Of a stretch of DNA of 64,000 bases, positions 17,987 through 27,717 are shown piece after piece. This stretch comes from an uncultured Paracoccaceae bacterium. GTDB lineage: Bacteria > Pseudomonadota > Alphaproteobacteria > Rhodobacterales > Rhodobacteraceae. Position 1 is the first letter of the stretch; every line of letters starts with the position of its first letter. The notes under the pieces are model-generated. The model did no database searches. It was given only the letters and a program-made list of their open reading frames with translations, and was not told where the DNA came from. The DNA lies in NCBI GenBank assembly GCA_938092015.1, contig CALKOT010000028.1:1-64000 (forward strand), in the 5' to 3' direction. Position numbers and translations under genes: made by a program.

Positions 17987-18084
17987 ATTCGCCACATAAT
18001 CGCCGTCGAAGGCCTGAATTAATGGTAGTATAGTCTACATGCTGAGAGGGGGTATCAGCGACTTTGTTGCTGGAAGGATATCGA

Positions 18085-18981
18085 ATGACATCGCAAAAAG
18101 TCCGCAAGGCGGTTTTCCCGGTGGCAGGCCTGGGGACCAGATTTTTGCCCGCGACAAAAGCTGTGCCGAAAGAAGTATTGCCATTGGTCGACAGGCCGCT
18201 GATCCAATATGCAATTGATGAGGCCCGGGAAGCCGGGGTCACCGATTTCATTTTTGTCACGGCAAAAGGCAAATCGGCGCTCGAAAACTATTTTGACGGC
18301 GCGCCGGACCTTGTCCGCTCGTTGAAAGCAAAGGGCAAAACCGATCTTCTGGCGGCAATCGAACCCTCAAACATGGCGTCAGGCGCGATCAGCTATATTC
18401 GTCAACAAGAAGCGCTTGGTCTTGGCCACGCCGTTTGGTGCGCTCGGCGTCTGATTGGCGATGAACCGTTTGCTGTGATCCTGCCCGATGATGTCATCGC
18501 CTCTGACCAGCCGTGCCTGAGCCAGATGGTCGACGCCTTTGAACAGACTGGCGGCAACATCGTCGCCGCAATGAGCGTACCAGAAAGCCAGATTTCTTCT
18601 CACGGTGTGATCGACCCCAAGGGTCGCAACGGCCGCTTGGTTGAAATGAAGGGCATGGTTGAAAAACCAGACGCCCAAGATGCGCCATCCAACCTCGCCG
18701 TCATTGGCAGATACATTCTTAATTCCAGCGTTATGGCCAACCTTGCCGCGATGAAAGTTGGCGCCGGTGGGGAAATCCAACTGACCGACGCCATCGCTGA
18801 CGATATCCGCCACGGTGTTGCGACCTATGGCTGCCAGTTCGAAGGCCAGCGCTATGATTGCGGGTCCAAAGCGGGCTTTCTACAAGCGACCGTCGCATTC
18901 GCCCTCGCCCGAGATGACTTGCGGCAAGAATTTGGCGATTTTCTTGTGTCGATGATGGCGATTTCTGAAGCGGCGGAGTAA
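18085..18981 (+). CDS. galU: UTP-glucose-1-phosphate uridylyltransferase
   Basis: Makes UDP-glucose from UTP and glucose-1-phosphate, the entry to UDP-galactose and UDP-glucuronate for surface polysaccharides. The 298-residue product has the nucleotidyltransferase start FPVAGLGTRFLPATKAVPKE, then PLVDRPLIQYAIDEA, VILPDDVI and GVIDPKGRNG, all typical of bacterial GalU. ATG 18085 is preferred to TTG 18064 because GGAAGGA lies 6-12 bases in front. galE follows after 48 bases and uses its product. Confidence 0.95.
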   Translation: MTSQKVRKAVFPVAGLGTRFLPATKAVPKEVLPLVDRPLIQYAIDEAREAGVTDFIFVTAKGKSALENYFDGAPDLVRSLKAKGKTDLLAAIEPSNMASGAISYIRQQEALGLGHAVWCARRLIGDEPFAVILPDDVIASDQPCLSQMVDAFEQTGGNIVAAMSVPESQISSHGVIDPKGRNGRLVEMKGMVEKPDAQDAPSNLAVIGRYILNSSVMANLAAMKVGAGGEIQLTDAIADDIRHGVATYGCQFEGQRYDCGSKAGFLQATVAFALARDDLRQEFGDFLVSMMAISEAAE

Positions 18982-19029
18982 AGCTTCCCCGTTAGGGCCC
19001 AGCGGGCACACTCTGAAGGGGAACGCCAA

Positions 19030-20013
19030 ATGGCGACGGTTCTTGTCACTGGCGGCGCTGGCTATATCGGCAGCCACGCATGCAAACTTTTGAAGGCCGC
19101 AGGGCACAAGCCAGTTGTTTTCGACAATTTTCGCACGGGGTGGCGTGAAGCTGTCAAATTCGGCCCTTACATCGAAGGCGACCTGCTGAACCCTGCCGAT
19201 CTGGACGCGGCTTTCAGTGAAGCGCAACCTGATGCGGTGATGCATTTTGCAGCCCTATCCAATGTCGGCGAAAGCACGCAGCGCCCTGATCTGTACTGGC
19301 GCAACAACGTCGTCGGGTCGATGAACTTGCTGGATGCAATGGCGCGCGCATCGGTCAACCAGCTGGTGTTTTCATCTACCTGCGCCATCTATGGCGAAGC
19401 GCAGACCGAGGTGATGACCGAAGATCACCCGAAAAACCCAATCAATCCTTATGGCGCATCGAAACTGGCGATGGAGCAGATGATTGAGGATTATTGCGCG
19501 GCAAGTGACCTTCGCGCCGTCACTTTTCGATACTTCAATGTCGCCGGGGCCGATCCTGAAGGCCAGATTGGTGAGCATCATGAACCAGAAACCCATCTCG
19601 TGCCTCTCGTTCTTGACGCCGTTGCGGGCGACCGCGCCGAAATCACAATTTTTGGTGACGACTACGCAACGCTGGATGGCACCTGCATCAGAGATTACCT
19701 GCATGTCATGGATCTGGCCGATGCGCATGTGCGTGGGATAGATTGGCTGCTGGAAGGCGGCGCCCCTTTGACGCTTCACCCGGGCACGGGATCAGGTTTT
19801 TCCGTGCGCGAAGTAATCGATGCAGCCGCCGCGGTCACAAATCGCCCGGTGCCACAAAAGATAGGGCCACGGCGGGCAGGTGATCCGCCGAAACTGGTGT
19901 CAGGCAGCAAAGAAGCCGAAGAAAAACTCGGGTGGAAGCTTGAACATTCAACGATGGAACAGATGTTGCGCGACACCTGGCGCTGGCGTGCGACTGGGCT
20001 TTACAAGACCTGA
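19030..20013 (+). CDS. galE: UDP-glucose 4-epimerase
   Basis: A 327-residue short-chain dehydrogenase-type epimerase that interconverts UDP-glucose and UDP-galactose with tightly bound NAD+. Seen: the NAD-binding TGGAGYIGSHACKLL at the N-terminus, SSTCAIYGE holding the catalytic Ser/Thr, NPYGASKLAMEQ with the YxxxK pair, FRYFNVAGADPEG and the C-terminal RRAGDPPKL. GAAGGGGAA precedes ATG 19030. It forms the galU-galE pair between two broken glycosyltransferase genes and is itself intact. Confidence 0.94.
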   Translation: MATVLVTGGAGYIGSHACKLLKAAGHKPVVFDNFRTGWREAVKFGPYIEGDLLNPADLDAAFSEAQPDAVMHFAALSNVGESTQRPDLYWRNNVVGSMNLLDAMARASVNQLVFSSTCAIYGEAQTEVMTEDHPKNPINPYGASKLAMEQMIEDYCAASDLRAVTFRYFNVAGADPEGQIGEHHEPETHLVPLVLDAVAGDRAEITIFGDDYATLDGTCIRDYLHVMDLADAHVRGIDWLLEGGAPLTLHPGTGSGFSVREVIDAAAAVTNRPVPQKIGPRRAGDPPKLVSGSKEAEEKLGWKLEHSTMEQMLRDTWRWRATGLYKT

Positions 20014-20143
20014 AGCGGTTGAGTTGCAGCCAGGCAAAGTTCAACCCAAAAGCATGGCGATCTCGTTTCACCAGCCTGCAAGTCCTTTTCTTTACCAATT
20101 CAGCAGCTTATTCCTGCATTAAGCCTTGTGGATTGCTGATAAG

Positions 20144-21154
20144 ATGAAACCCTTCGCCGCATATTCCCGCCGGTATGAGCGGAAACGCCGCTTGCTAACG
20201 GCCGCTTTGCGTTTGGTTGATCTGAAGAAACACAACACCAACACAGACGCGATCAAGGCTGGCGACATTCTGCTGTTCGCTACCCTTCGAAACGAAGGCC
20301 CGCGTATTCCCTACTTTCTGGAATACTACCGTAACCTCGGCGTTGATCATTTTTTGATTGTCGATAATGGCTCAGATGACGGGTCGGACCAGCTGTTGGC
20401 CAAAGCGAAGGACGTTTCGCTGTGGACCACTGACAAAAGCTATCGCAAAGCAAACTTTGGCGTTCACTGGCTGAACGGTCTGATGCACCGCTACGCAAAC
20501 AAACACTGATGCGTTGTCGTCGATCCCGACGAATTTCTGGTCTATCCGCACTGTGACAGCCGTAATCTCAAAATGCTGACCGAACATCTCGATACGGTTG
20601 AGCGGGTTTCGATGGGCACGATCCTACTGGATCTCTACGGGGAAACCCCGGTCGCTGAAACCATATGCGCGGCCGGTGAAGACCCGGTCTCAGCCGCACC
20701 ATGGTTCGATCCCGCCAATTATTTCATGCGCCGCAATGACCGGTATCGAAACCTCTGGATACAGGGCGGTCCCCGCCTTCGCGCCTTCTTTTCCGATCGG
20801 CCGATGCATGCGCCCGCGCTGAACAAAATACCCCTCCTAAAGTGGGAACGGGGCGCGATCTTTGTTTCATCCACTCATGCTTTGCTGCCGCGCCGCTATA
20901 ACCTCACCTACGATAATGAGGTCGGTGAAAAGCTGACCGGGGCCCTTCTGCACACCAAATTCCTTTCGACAATGTCTGAGAAAGTCTCTGAGGAAGTGAA
21001 ACGCGGTGAACATTTTGCCGGGGGACGCGAATACAGGGCGTATTCAGACCAGATCGACCTTGGCCTGAACCTTTGGACGCCTCATTCAGCGAAGTATGAG
21101 GATTGGCGCCAGCTTGTGGCGCTGGGACTGATGTCGCGCGGGGGGTGGATGTGA
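20144..21154 (+). pseudogene. glycosyltransferase with DPDEF motif, one in-frame TGA
   Basis: A 337-codon glycosyltransferase of the GT2/GT92-like group for surface glycans. The N-terminal part shows LLFATLRNEGPRIPYFLEYY and HFLIVDNGSDDGSDQLL. TGA (20507-20509) then interrupts the frame immediately before CVVVDPDEFLVYPHCD, the acidic donor/metal motif. The residue at this position in relatives is, as I recall, Trp (TGG to TGA is one transition). The downstream frame is open to 21154 with family-like sequence. Its end overlaps the next gene as ATGTGA. Without readthrough the product would lack the active-site motif. Confidence 0.82.
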
Positions 21155-22798
21155 CCGCAGCCTTTCTCATGCTGGCCCATGACAATCTGGCGATTGCCGG
21201 TGAAGTTGCAGGTGTGCTTGGAACCGGCAATCGGGCGGTGGCGGCGCATATCGACGCCCGCGCCTCTGCCAGCGATGTCGCCGCCTTTCGCGACACGGCT
21301 GGCGAACCCCTTTTGATAAAAAGGCGTCAATGCGAATGGGGCATGTTTTCCCTAATCGGGGCGACGCTTGATGGGTTAAAACTATTACTCTCGTCGGGAC
21401 GTGAGTTCAGCCATGTGATGCTTGTCAGCGGCGCAGACCTGCCGCTTAGGCCATTGGCTGATCTTGACGCTTTCCTGACCGCAAATCCCGATGCCGACAT
21501 CATTGAAAGCGCCGAGCTGTCCGAAAAACGTTGGGTGATGGAAGGACTGACAGAGGAACGCTTTCGGCTCTTCCACCCATTCAACTGGCGCAAACGCCAA
21601 TCTTTGTTCGATGCTAATGTAGAGAATACAGAGATTTCTGAAAATAAATAAACGATTACCACAGAACATAACACCGGCGCTTGGATCGCAATGGTGGTGC
21701 CTAAGCCGCACGACGGTAGAAAAAATCCTCAGCGACCCTCAACTGTCAGAATTGGGACGATTTTTCCGGTGGAGCTGGATACCGGATGAAAGTTTTTTCC
21801 AAACCCTTGTCCGTCGGCATGGAACCCACCTGATCAACATGTCGCCAACGCTCGCGCGTTTTAACAGCAAGGGTCTGCCCTTCACATTCTATGATGATCA
21901 TGGCGCTTTGCTGGATCGTGCAGATCATTTCTTTGCTCGGAAAATCCATCCGCGGGCGGATACGTTGCGAAAAACACTGCTATCGCGCGCGCTTGAACCG
22001 CAAAAAAAGGATACTTTCAAAGGTAAAGCGCCCGAGGATGAGTTTATTCGCGCCCGCCGCGACAGGACGCACGGGCGCGAACATTTGCTATCGCCCGCCC
22101 GGTTCCCGCGGATTAAAGGGAAAAAACAACTCACATCAGCCTTTCCCTATACAGTCATCGGCGGTGTGGGCGGGCAAACCGCTGAGGTCATCAGCCGAGA
22201 GCTGTCAAAGCGTGGTGACATTCTCTGCCACGCCCGCTTGTTTGCGCCCGGCGAAGTACGGTTCAATGCAGGTGACCCGATTGCGCCGGGCTGCTTGCCC
22301 GCTTCACCGCAAGCGCGGAATTTCTGGCCAGACCAGTTCGTTATCAACCTTGCCCGTGGCGCGGCGAGCAGCGCGGCTGCATTTTGCTTTGCCGTCGAAG
22401 ATCGCAGCGCCATCGGAAATTACATCGCCGCCGATCCTGGCGCCAAAATAATTTGGTATCGCGGCGCCTGGGCGCTGGATCTGTTTCGTCGTGCTAAAGA
22501 GCTTGACGAAATTGGCCTGGCCGAACGCGCAATCGCCGCTTCCGTCGCCGAACGTGGACAACTGGCTGCATTCAGGAAGGCAGGCGCTGCGCTGACAATG
22601 CGTTCAGCCGCTGACCTGATCGAAGCACCGGATGATTGCATTGCAGATATGCTTGACGTTGCCAACGCGCGCGCCAGCCGGCGCGACATGGAAACGCCAG
22701 ACTGCGCGCCGCCGCGATGGGACAGGGCGCGACCATTTCTAAGGGCATTACAGAAAGCAGGCTGCGAGATTGAGGCAGAATTGATCGCACCAGCCTGA
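21151..22798 (+). pseudogene. GT14-like (core-2/I-branching) glycosyltransferase, frameshifted
   Basis: A beta-1,6-N-acetylglucosaminyltransferase-like protein of about 548 codons with a C-terminal extension. GTG 21151 overlaps the preceding stop. The first frame gives AAFLMLAHDNLAIAGEVAGV, HIDARAS, LVSGADLPLRPL and HPFNWRKRQSLFDANVE, then ends at TAA 21649-21651. A second frame, open from about 21623, continues naturally: LPQNITPALGSQWWCLSRTT, then RWSWIPDESFFQTLVRR and the C-terminal domain to 22798. Removing one A at about 21625 joins the two perfectly. So this is a single-base insertion, with no further damage seen. It sits between another interrupted glycosyltransferase and the interrupted sulfotransferase. 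Confidence 0.83.
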
Positions 22799-22848
22799 TT
22801 TTTGACGCGATCTGATGCGAAAAACCGCGAGGCAACCGGAAAGGGCCA

Positions 22849-24285
22849 ATGACGTTTACATATTTCACCATCTTCGGGGCGATGCGCACCGGATCAAACC
22901 TGCTGGAACACTCGCTGGACCAATACGCGGGGCTGGCCGGACATGGTGAATTGTAAAATCCACACTTCATCGGAAAGCCTGAACGCAGGGAATTTCTGTC
23001 CGTTCCGCTTGCGGATCGTAACGCTGACCCCGTTGGCTTGCTGCACAAACTGATTGAGGCGACCCCGCAGACGATCCCAGGCTTTCGCATCTTTGATAAT
23101 CACGACCGCAGGGTCATTGATTATGCCGCCCGTGACGCAAAATGCGCCAAGATCATTCTGACCCGGTCACCCATCGACAGCTTCATCTCATTGCAGATCG
23201 CGCAGGACACTGGCCAATGGATGTTGGTGAAAGACGAAAACCGCCGCGTCACAAAGATGCGATTTGAGGCGGATAAATATGAGGCTTATCTGGCAAAGCG
23301 GAAGGCCCACTACGCCTTTATTCGCCGCGCAGCACAGAAAGCCGGACAACCGGTGTTCGAAATCGACGATGAAGACCTGACGGACCTTTCGGTTCTGAAC
23401 GGTGTCGCGCGGTTCATCGGTTCTTCCAAAGTCAAAGCGAACCTGCCGGATAAAATCCGGCGGCAGAACCCACCTGCCTGGGAAGACAAAGTCGAAAATG
23501 TCGACGATCTGCGGGCCTATGCCAGCAGTGGCGGATTTACCCCGCCTGATACTGTTCCTGAACCGCAGCCGAAGTTTGGTGGCCTGACCGAATTGATCGC
23601 CAGCAAAACCTTCGACGCGATCTATGCGCCAATCCCCGGCACCGGAATGGGCGAAGTCCGCAAAGTACTGACAGAGGCTGCGGCCGCCGCAGGCGACGCA
23701 GAGGCAAAGCTAGCCGCCGGGATGAAGAAAAAGCACCTGATCAGGCGGCGTTGGCGGGGCGCTTTCGTTTTCAGCTTTATCCGCCACCCAGCAGAACGGC
23801 TGCACGATGTTTTCATCCGCCGCATCGCGCAGGCTGATGCAGGCGCATACTCGATGGTGCAAATGATGATGGCGCGTGACTATCGCAGGCCGGGACCGGG
23901 CGAAATGATGTCATCGACGGACGCTTTATTGACCAGCTTAGACGCATTCATCAGTTTTGTCGAAAGCAACCTTAGCGGGCACACTGCCCTGCGCGTCGAT
24001 CCAGCATGGACGCCTCAGTCAACGCTGCTGGCGCTTTACGCCCGCGAGACGCCTATCGACTTTATTGGCCGGATCGAAAACCTGGACGATGACCTTTCCT
24101 TTGTTTTGTCCCGAATGAAATCGCCCCCGATTGAACTGGCACCAAAACTAAAGGCCAGTTTAGAACGGATTGGGCATGAGATGCCAAAATCCATCTGGCT
24201 GACCCGCGAACGCGAAACGCGGATCAGGAAAATCTACGAACGGGACTACGCCCGGCTGGGCTATGATTTTATCTCGCCAGATTGA
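22849..24285 (+). pseudogene. two-domain NodH-like sulfotransferase, one in-frame TAA
   Basis: A 479-codon PAPS-dependent carbohydrate sulfotransferase. The N-terminal domain begins TYFTIFGAMRTGSNLLEHSL, the PAPS 5'-phosphosulfate loop of the NodH/Stf0 type, followed by GLAGHGEL. TAA (22954-22956) interrupts here; the frame resumes at once with NPHFIGKPERREFL and carries the 3'-phosphate motif IILTRSPIDSFISLQIA. A second sulfotransferase-like domain from about 250 shows FSFIRHPAERLHDVF and FIGRIENLDDDL. The stop is the only lesion seen; TAC or another sense codon one change away could have been there. CysQ upstream would recycle PAP from this reaction. Confidence 0.82.
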
Positions 24286-24305
24286 CTTGCGATAACGGCG
24301 CTGAC

Positions 24306-25970
24306 TTAGAACAAGAACCGATCGGCGGTGAAGTCGGCAACCTCTGCATTCATCACCATGATTGATACACCTTCCACAATGATCCGCACATTCTGCCCGA
24401 CGTCTCGGAGATGAAGTGCGTCGGAATCCGTTTCAAGGCGGCTCAGGTCGATGCGATCGCGCGCTGCGCTGAAATCCATGATCCAGTCTGCACCGCCCCC
24501 GTTATCGAAATGAAATACATCAGCGCCGGCGCCGCCAATCAGATGATCACCGCCACGCCCACCGCTAAGATCATCCGCGCCGCCCCCGCCTGACAGTTTG
24601 TCTCGTCCACGTCCGCCATCCAGAACATCCCGGCCGGCGCCACCCACCAGTTTGTCTTTGCCATTGCCACCTGAAAGACGGTCTGCACCCGCCTGCCCGT
24701 ACAGCTCATCTTTGCCGCCAGCGCCAAAAAGCGTATCGCCGCCGGCCTCGCCGGAAAGGGTATCCGATCCGGCCAGGCCGCTTAACTCATCAGCGCCGCT
24801 GCCGCCTGAAAGCACATTGTCTGCTTGATTGCCGGTAAGGGTGTCGTCGCCCGCGCCGCCGATTGCATTCTCAATATACCCACGCACGTCGCCATCATTC
24901 AGCTCAGCAAGGTAAACATTAGCTGTTGCATGAATGGGCGCGTCGCTTCGGTCCTTTTGGTTCAGCCACGCAAGTTGATGGCTTGAAAGTACAGTGCCAG
25001 CACCGGGCGCGAGATCGATAGACACGCCCGTATTGTAGGCGGACGCATCGATTGTATCGATGCCACCGCCATCCCAGATCGTCTCAAATACCCGGCTGTT
25101 GGCTGGCGCGCCCCGACCGACACCATCAATGGTCAACTCACCGGTGAAAGGGTCCCATGCATAATGTGTATCGCCAGAAAGGTGATCATAGTTGGCGCCG
25201 TATAGCTGTTGCAGGGCGGCGATATCGACGCGCATCAAAGACTGGGCGTATCCGGCGCTTTCATTGGAATACCCCGCAATCATCGGATCGTTCACATAAG
25301 ATCGATAGGTCGTCACGGACCATTCCATCGAATCCCAGTTCGACGCCAAAGGCCCGCTAGCAACCGGTGCGCCATGATCATGGCCATGTTTCAACCCGAC
25401 AGCATGGCCCAATTCGTGCAGGAAGGCGTGCCAGCCATAGGACCCCCGTACAGGATCATCATAGTAGCCCCGCGTGTTCCCAAACCAGACATCACCACCT
25501 TCAAGGTCGCTGTCTGGATAGTAAGCCCAGGCTGAGGCCGGCGCCGCGCTTTGCGCGATGCGAATGTCCGCATTCGCATCATTGCGGGTGAAAGACAGCA
25601 GGCTGACCGCCGCAATCTGGGCAAGTGCCGCTTGAGCTGCGGCCATCTGAGCCGCACTTGCTTGCGCAAACCCTGCTGCAGGCTCGCCGTCGCCGTATTG
25701 AATACCCCCACGTAGCGGATCCTGATCATATGCTGCCGGATCATCCAGAAAGCCGAAAGTCAGCGATTTAGTGGCCCAGGTTTTCCCCCCAACCAGCGCA
25801 TCCCCGACGCCGCCATTCGGCACCCCGTAACCGGCAAGCGCCAGCCCCCGGGCAGCCACATGTCCGCCGCTTGGGCAACTGTTGTCGGCACAGTCTTCGT
25901 CTCGGTAATCTTCATCATTATTGCACAGCGCACAGCTGCATGAGGCCTGATGGCCCGTTCCCACACCCAT
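24306..25970 (-). CDS. serralysin-like M10 metalloprotease with RTX repeats
   Basis: A 554-residue secreted zinc protease. HELGHAVGLKH (185-195) supplies the three zinc histidines. About a dozen calcium-binding RTX nonapeptides (GGxGxDxLxG type) run from about 370 to 495, and a C-terminal domain ends in VADFTADRFLF, the usual type I secretion end. Two oddities are seen. The Met-turn, SVMSY or SVMTY in relatives, reads SVTTY here (ACG for ATG). The N-terminus holds five cysteines in 22 residues (11, 13, 16, 27, 32), unusual for a type I substrate. No type I secretion genes lie in the window. A terminator from the mutase gene lies upstream, so transcription is probably separate. Confidence 0.9.
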   Translation of the reverse strand: MGVGTGHQASCSCALCNNDEDYRDEDCADNSCPSGGHVAARGLALAGYGVPNGGVGDALVGGKTWATKSLTFGFLDDPAAYDQDPLRGGIQYGDGEPAAGFAQASAAQMAAAQAALAQIAAVSLLSFTRNDANADIRIAQSAAPASAWAYYPDSDLEGGDVWFGNTRGYYDDPVRGSYGWHAFLHELGHAVGLKHGHDHGAPVASGPLASNWDSMEWSVTTYRSYVNDPMIAGYSNESAGYAQSLMRVDIAALQQLYGANYDHLSGDTHYAWDPFTGELTIDGVGRGAPANSRVFETIWDGGGIDTIDASAYNTGVSIDLAPGAGTVLSSHQLAWLNQKDRSDAPIHATANVYLAELNDGDVRGYIENAIGGAGDDTLTGNQADNVLSGGSGADELSGLAGSDTLSGEAGGDTLFGAGGKDELYGQAGADRLSGGNGKDKLVGGAGRDVLDGGRGRDKLSGGGGADDLSGGRGGDHLIGGAGADVFHFDNGGGADWIMDFSAARDRIDLSRLETDSDALHLRDVGQNVRIIVEGVSIMVMNAEVADFTADRFLF

Positions 25971-26093
25971 TTCGCAATCTCACACTTGCGAGCCCACCCA
26001 AGGCTCAACCCATGGAAAGGAAAATTAGGCGCGGCGCCTTTGCGTGAGATTAATGCAGAACGGGTTTTTCTTTGCGATTTTAGGTAATTACGC

Positions 26094-26122
26094 AAAAACC
26101 CACGCGTTTCCGCACGGGTTTT
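26094..26122 (-). terminator. Rho-independent terminator of the phosphohexomutase gene
   Basis: On the minus strand AAAACCCGTGCG, a GAAA tetraloop and CGCGTGGGTTTTT form a 12-bp stem with two wobble pairs, followed by the T-run. It lies 23 bases past the stop at 26145, isolating the mutase-kdsA-kpsE-kpsT group from the protease gene. Confidence 0.85.
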
Positions 26123-26144
26123 CAATGACAGCGTCAATGATGGA

Positions 26145-27650
26145 TCAGAATGTCTGATCGTAATCGCCGACTTCTGGTTCGGTCCGGACAATCGCATCCA
26201 GATCTTTGAAAATGGCGCGCAGTTCCTCTTCGCTTTCGCTGCTTTCGCAGACAACGACAAGGTTCGGCGTATTGGATGAAGCACGCACCAATCCCCATGA
26301 TCCGTTCTCAAGCATCACCCTTGCGCCATTCACCGTGACGACCGAAGTGATCTTTTTGCCTGCCAGCGATCCACCGTCTTGGCCAAGTTTTTCCAACTTG
26401 GCCTGAAGCCGCTCAATAACGCCGTACTTGGTTTCATCAGCGCAATAGGGCGACATCGTTGGCGTGTTAAACACCAGGGGCAACGCCTTACGCATGTCTG
26501 ACATCGACATATCCGGGTTACGGTCCATCATACGGCAGACCTCAAACGCGACGCGCATACCGCAATCATAGCCACGCCCGATATCACCGCTGAGGAAATA
26601 GTGGCCGGATTTTTCGAACCCGGCGAGCGCGCCAAGCGCCTTCACGCGACGTTTGATATGGCTGTGACCGGTTTTCCAGTAGTCCGCCTTGGCGCCGCCA
26701 GCCTTCAACACAGGGTCCGAAGCAAAGAGGCCCGTAGATTTCACATCCGCCACAAAAATCGCGCCGGGGTACTGCTGGATCAGGTCGCGGGCCATGATGA
26801 CGCCAACCTTATCCGCAAAAATCTCTTCACCTTCATCATCCACCACACCACAGCGGTCGCCATCGCCATCAAAGCCCAGCGCCATGTCTGCGCCTGAGGC
26901 GCCAACGCTGTCTGCCATATCATGCAGCATGGCCATGTCCTCGGGGTTGGGATTGTAATTGGGGAAGTTGTAATCCAGTTCATTGTGGCTGGGCACGACT
27001 TCAACGCCGATGCGTTCAAGGATTTTGGGCGCGAACCAACCAGCCGCGCCATTGCCTGTAGCGCAAACGACTTTCATCTTGCGCTTCATTTTGAAGTCAC
27101 CGCAGATATCGTCGATGTAGGCTTCCTGTACGCCATCGACGCAGGTGTATTTACCACCATCGCGGGCGACCTGTTCACCATTCAAAACGATGTCGCGCAG
27201 GCGCGCCATTTCTTCCGGCCCGTGGGTTAACGGCTTGTCGATGCCCATCTTCACGCCGGTCCAGCCATTGGGATTGTGACTGGCGGTGACCATCGCCACT
27301 GCGTCTACATCCAGATGGAACTGTGCGAAATAGGCGACAGGTGACAGGCCAACGCCGATGTCCATCACCTCAATCCCCGCCTGCATCAAACCGATGGTCA
27401 GCGCCTGCTTTACGCTAAGCTGATAGGCGCGATAGTCATTGCAGACGACGCAACGCGGTTTCAGCCCAACCTCGTGGATCTGCGTCCCGAGGCCAAAGCC
27501 CAGCGCTTGAATCCCCGGCAGATTAATCTGATCGGGGAACGCCCAGCGCGCGTCGTATTCGCGAAAGCCTGTTGGCGCGATCATCGCTTCGCGCAGGAAT
27601 TCCCAGGTGTTCGGTGTGACGTCCGGGCGTGGTTTAAGTGCGTCGGTCAC
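26145..27650 (-). CDS. phosphomannomutase/phosphoglucomutase
   Basis: A 501-residue alpha-D-phosphohexomutase that interconverts hexose 6- and 1-phosphates, supplying glucose-1-phosphate to GalU or mannose-1-phosphate. Motifs in order: the phosphoserine loop VTASHNPNGWTGVKMG (about 120-135), the Mg-binding GFDGDGDRCGVVDDEG, the sugar-specificity GFEKSGHYFLSGD and a C-terminal phosphate-binding RASSNTPNLVV. The SNTPNLVV form is what PMM/PGM enzymes of the AlgC type show. It is the last gene of a minus-strand group with kdsA, kpsE and kpsT, and is closed by a strong terminator. Confidence 0.93.
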   Translation of the reverse strand: MTDALKPRPDVTPNTWEFLREAMIAPTGFREYDARWAFPDQINLPGIQALGFGLGTQIHEVGLKPRCVVCNDYRAYQLSVKQALTIGLMQAGIEVMDIGVGLSPVAYFAQFHLDVDAVAMVTASHNPNGWTGVKMGIDKPLTHGPEEMARLRDIVLNGEQVARDGGKYTCVDGVQEAYIDDICGDFKMKRKMKVVCATGNGAAGWFAPKILERIGVEVVPSHNELDYNFPNYNPNPEDMAMLHDMADSVGASGADMALGFDGDGDRCGVVDDEGEEIFADKVGVIMARDLIQQYPGAIFVADVKSTGLFASDPVLKAGGAKADYWKTGHSHIKRRVKALGALAGFEKSGHYFLSGDIGRGYDCGMRVAFEVCRMMDRNPDMSMSDMRKALPLVFNTPTMSPYCADETKYGVIERLQAKLEKLGQDGGSLAGKKITSVVTVNGARVMLENGSWGLVRASSNTPNLVVVCESSESEEELRAIFKDLDAIVRTEPEVGDYDQTF

Positions 27651-27717
27651 GGGTAGGCTCCCTCAGAAGGCGGCGTAATTACAGTCGCTGCGCGAAATAG
27701 TTGTTGTTTGTGTTTAA

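Noticed and set aside
16871-20509. TGA read as Trp across the genome (alternative code)
   Set aside because: Many intact genes here end at TGA in ATGA/GTGA overlaps (for example 4794, 10995, 34844), and the other lesions are TAA, TAG and a frameshift, so general recoding does not fit.
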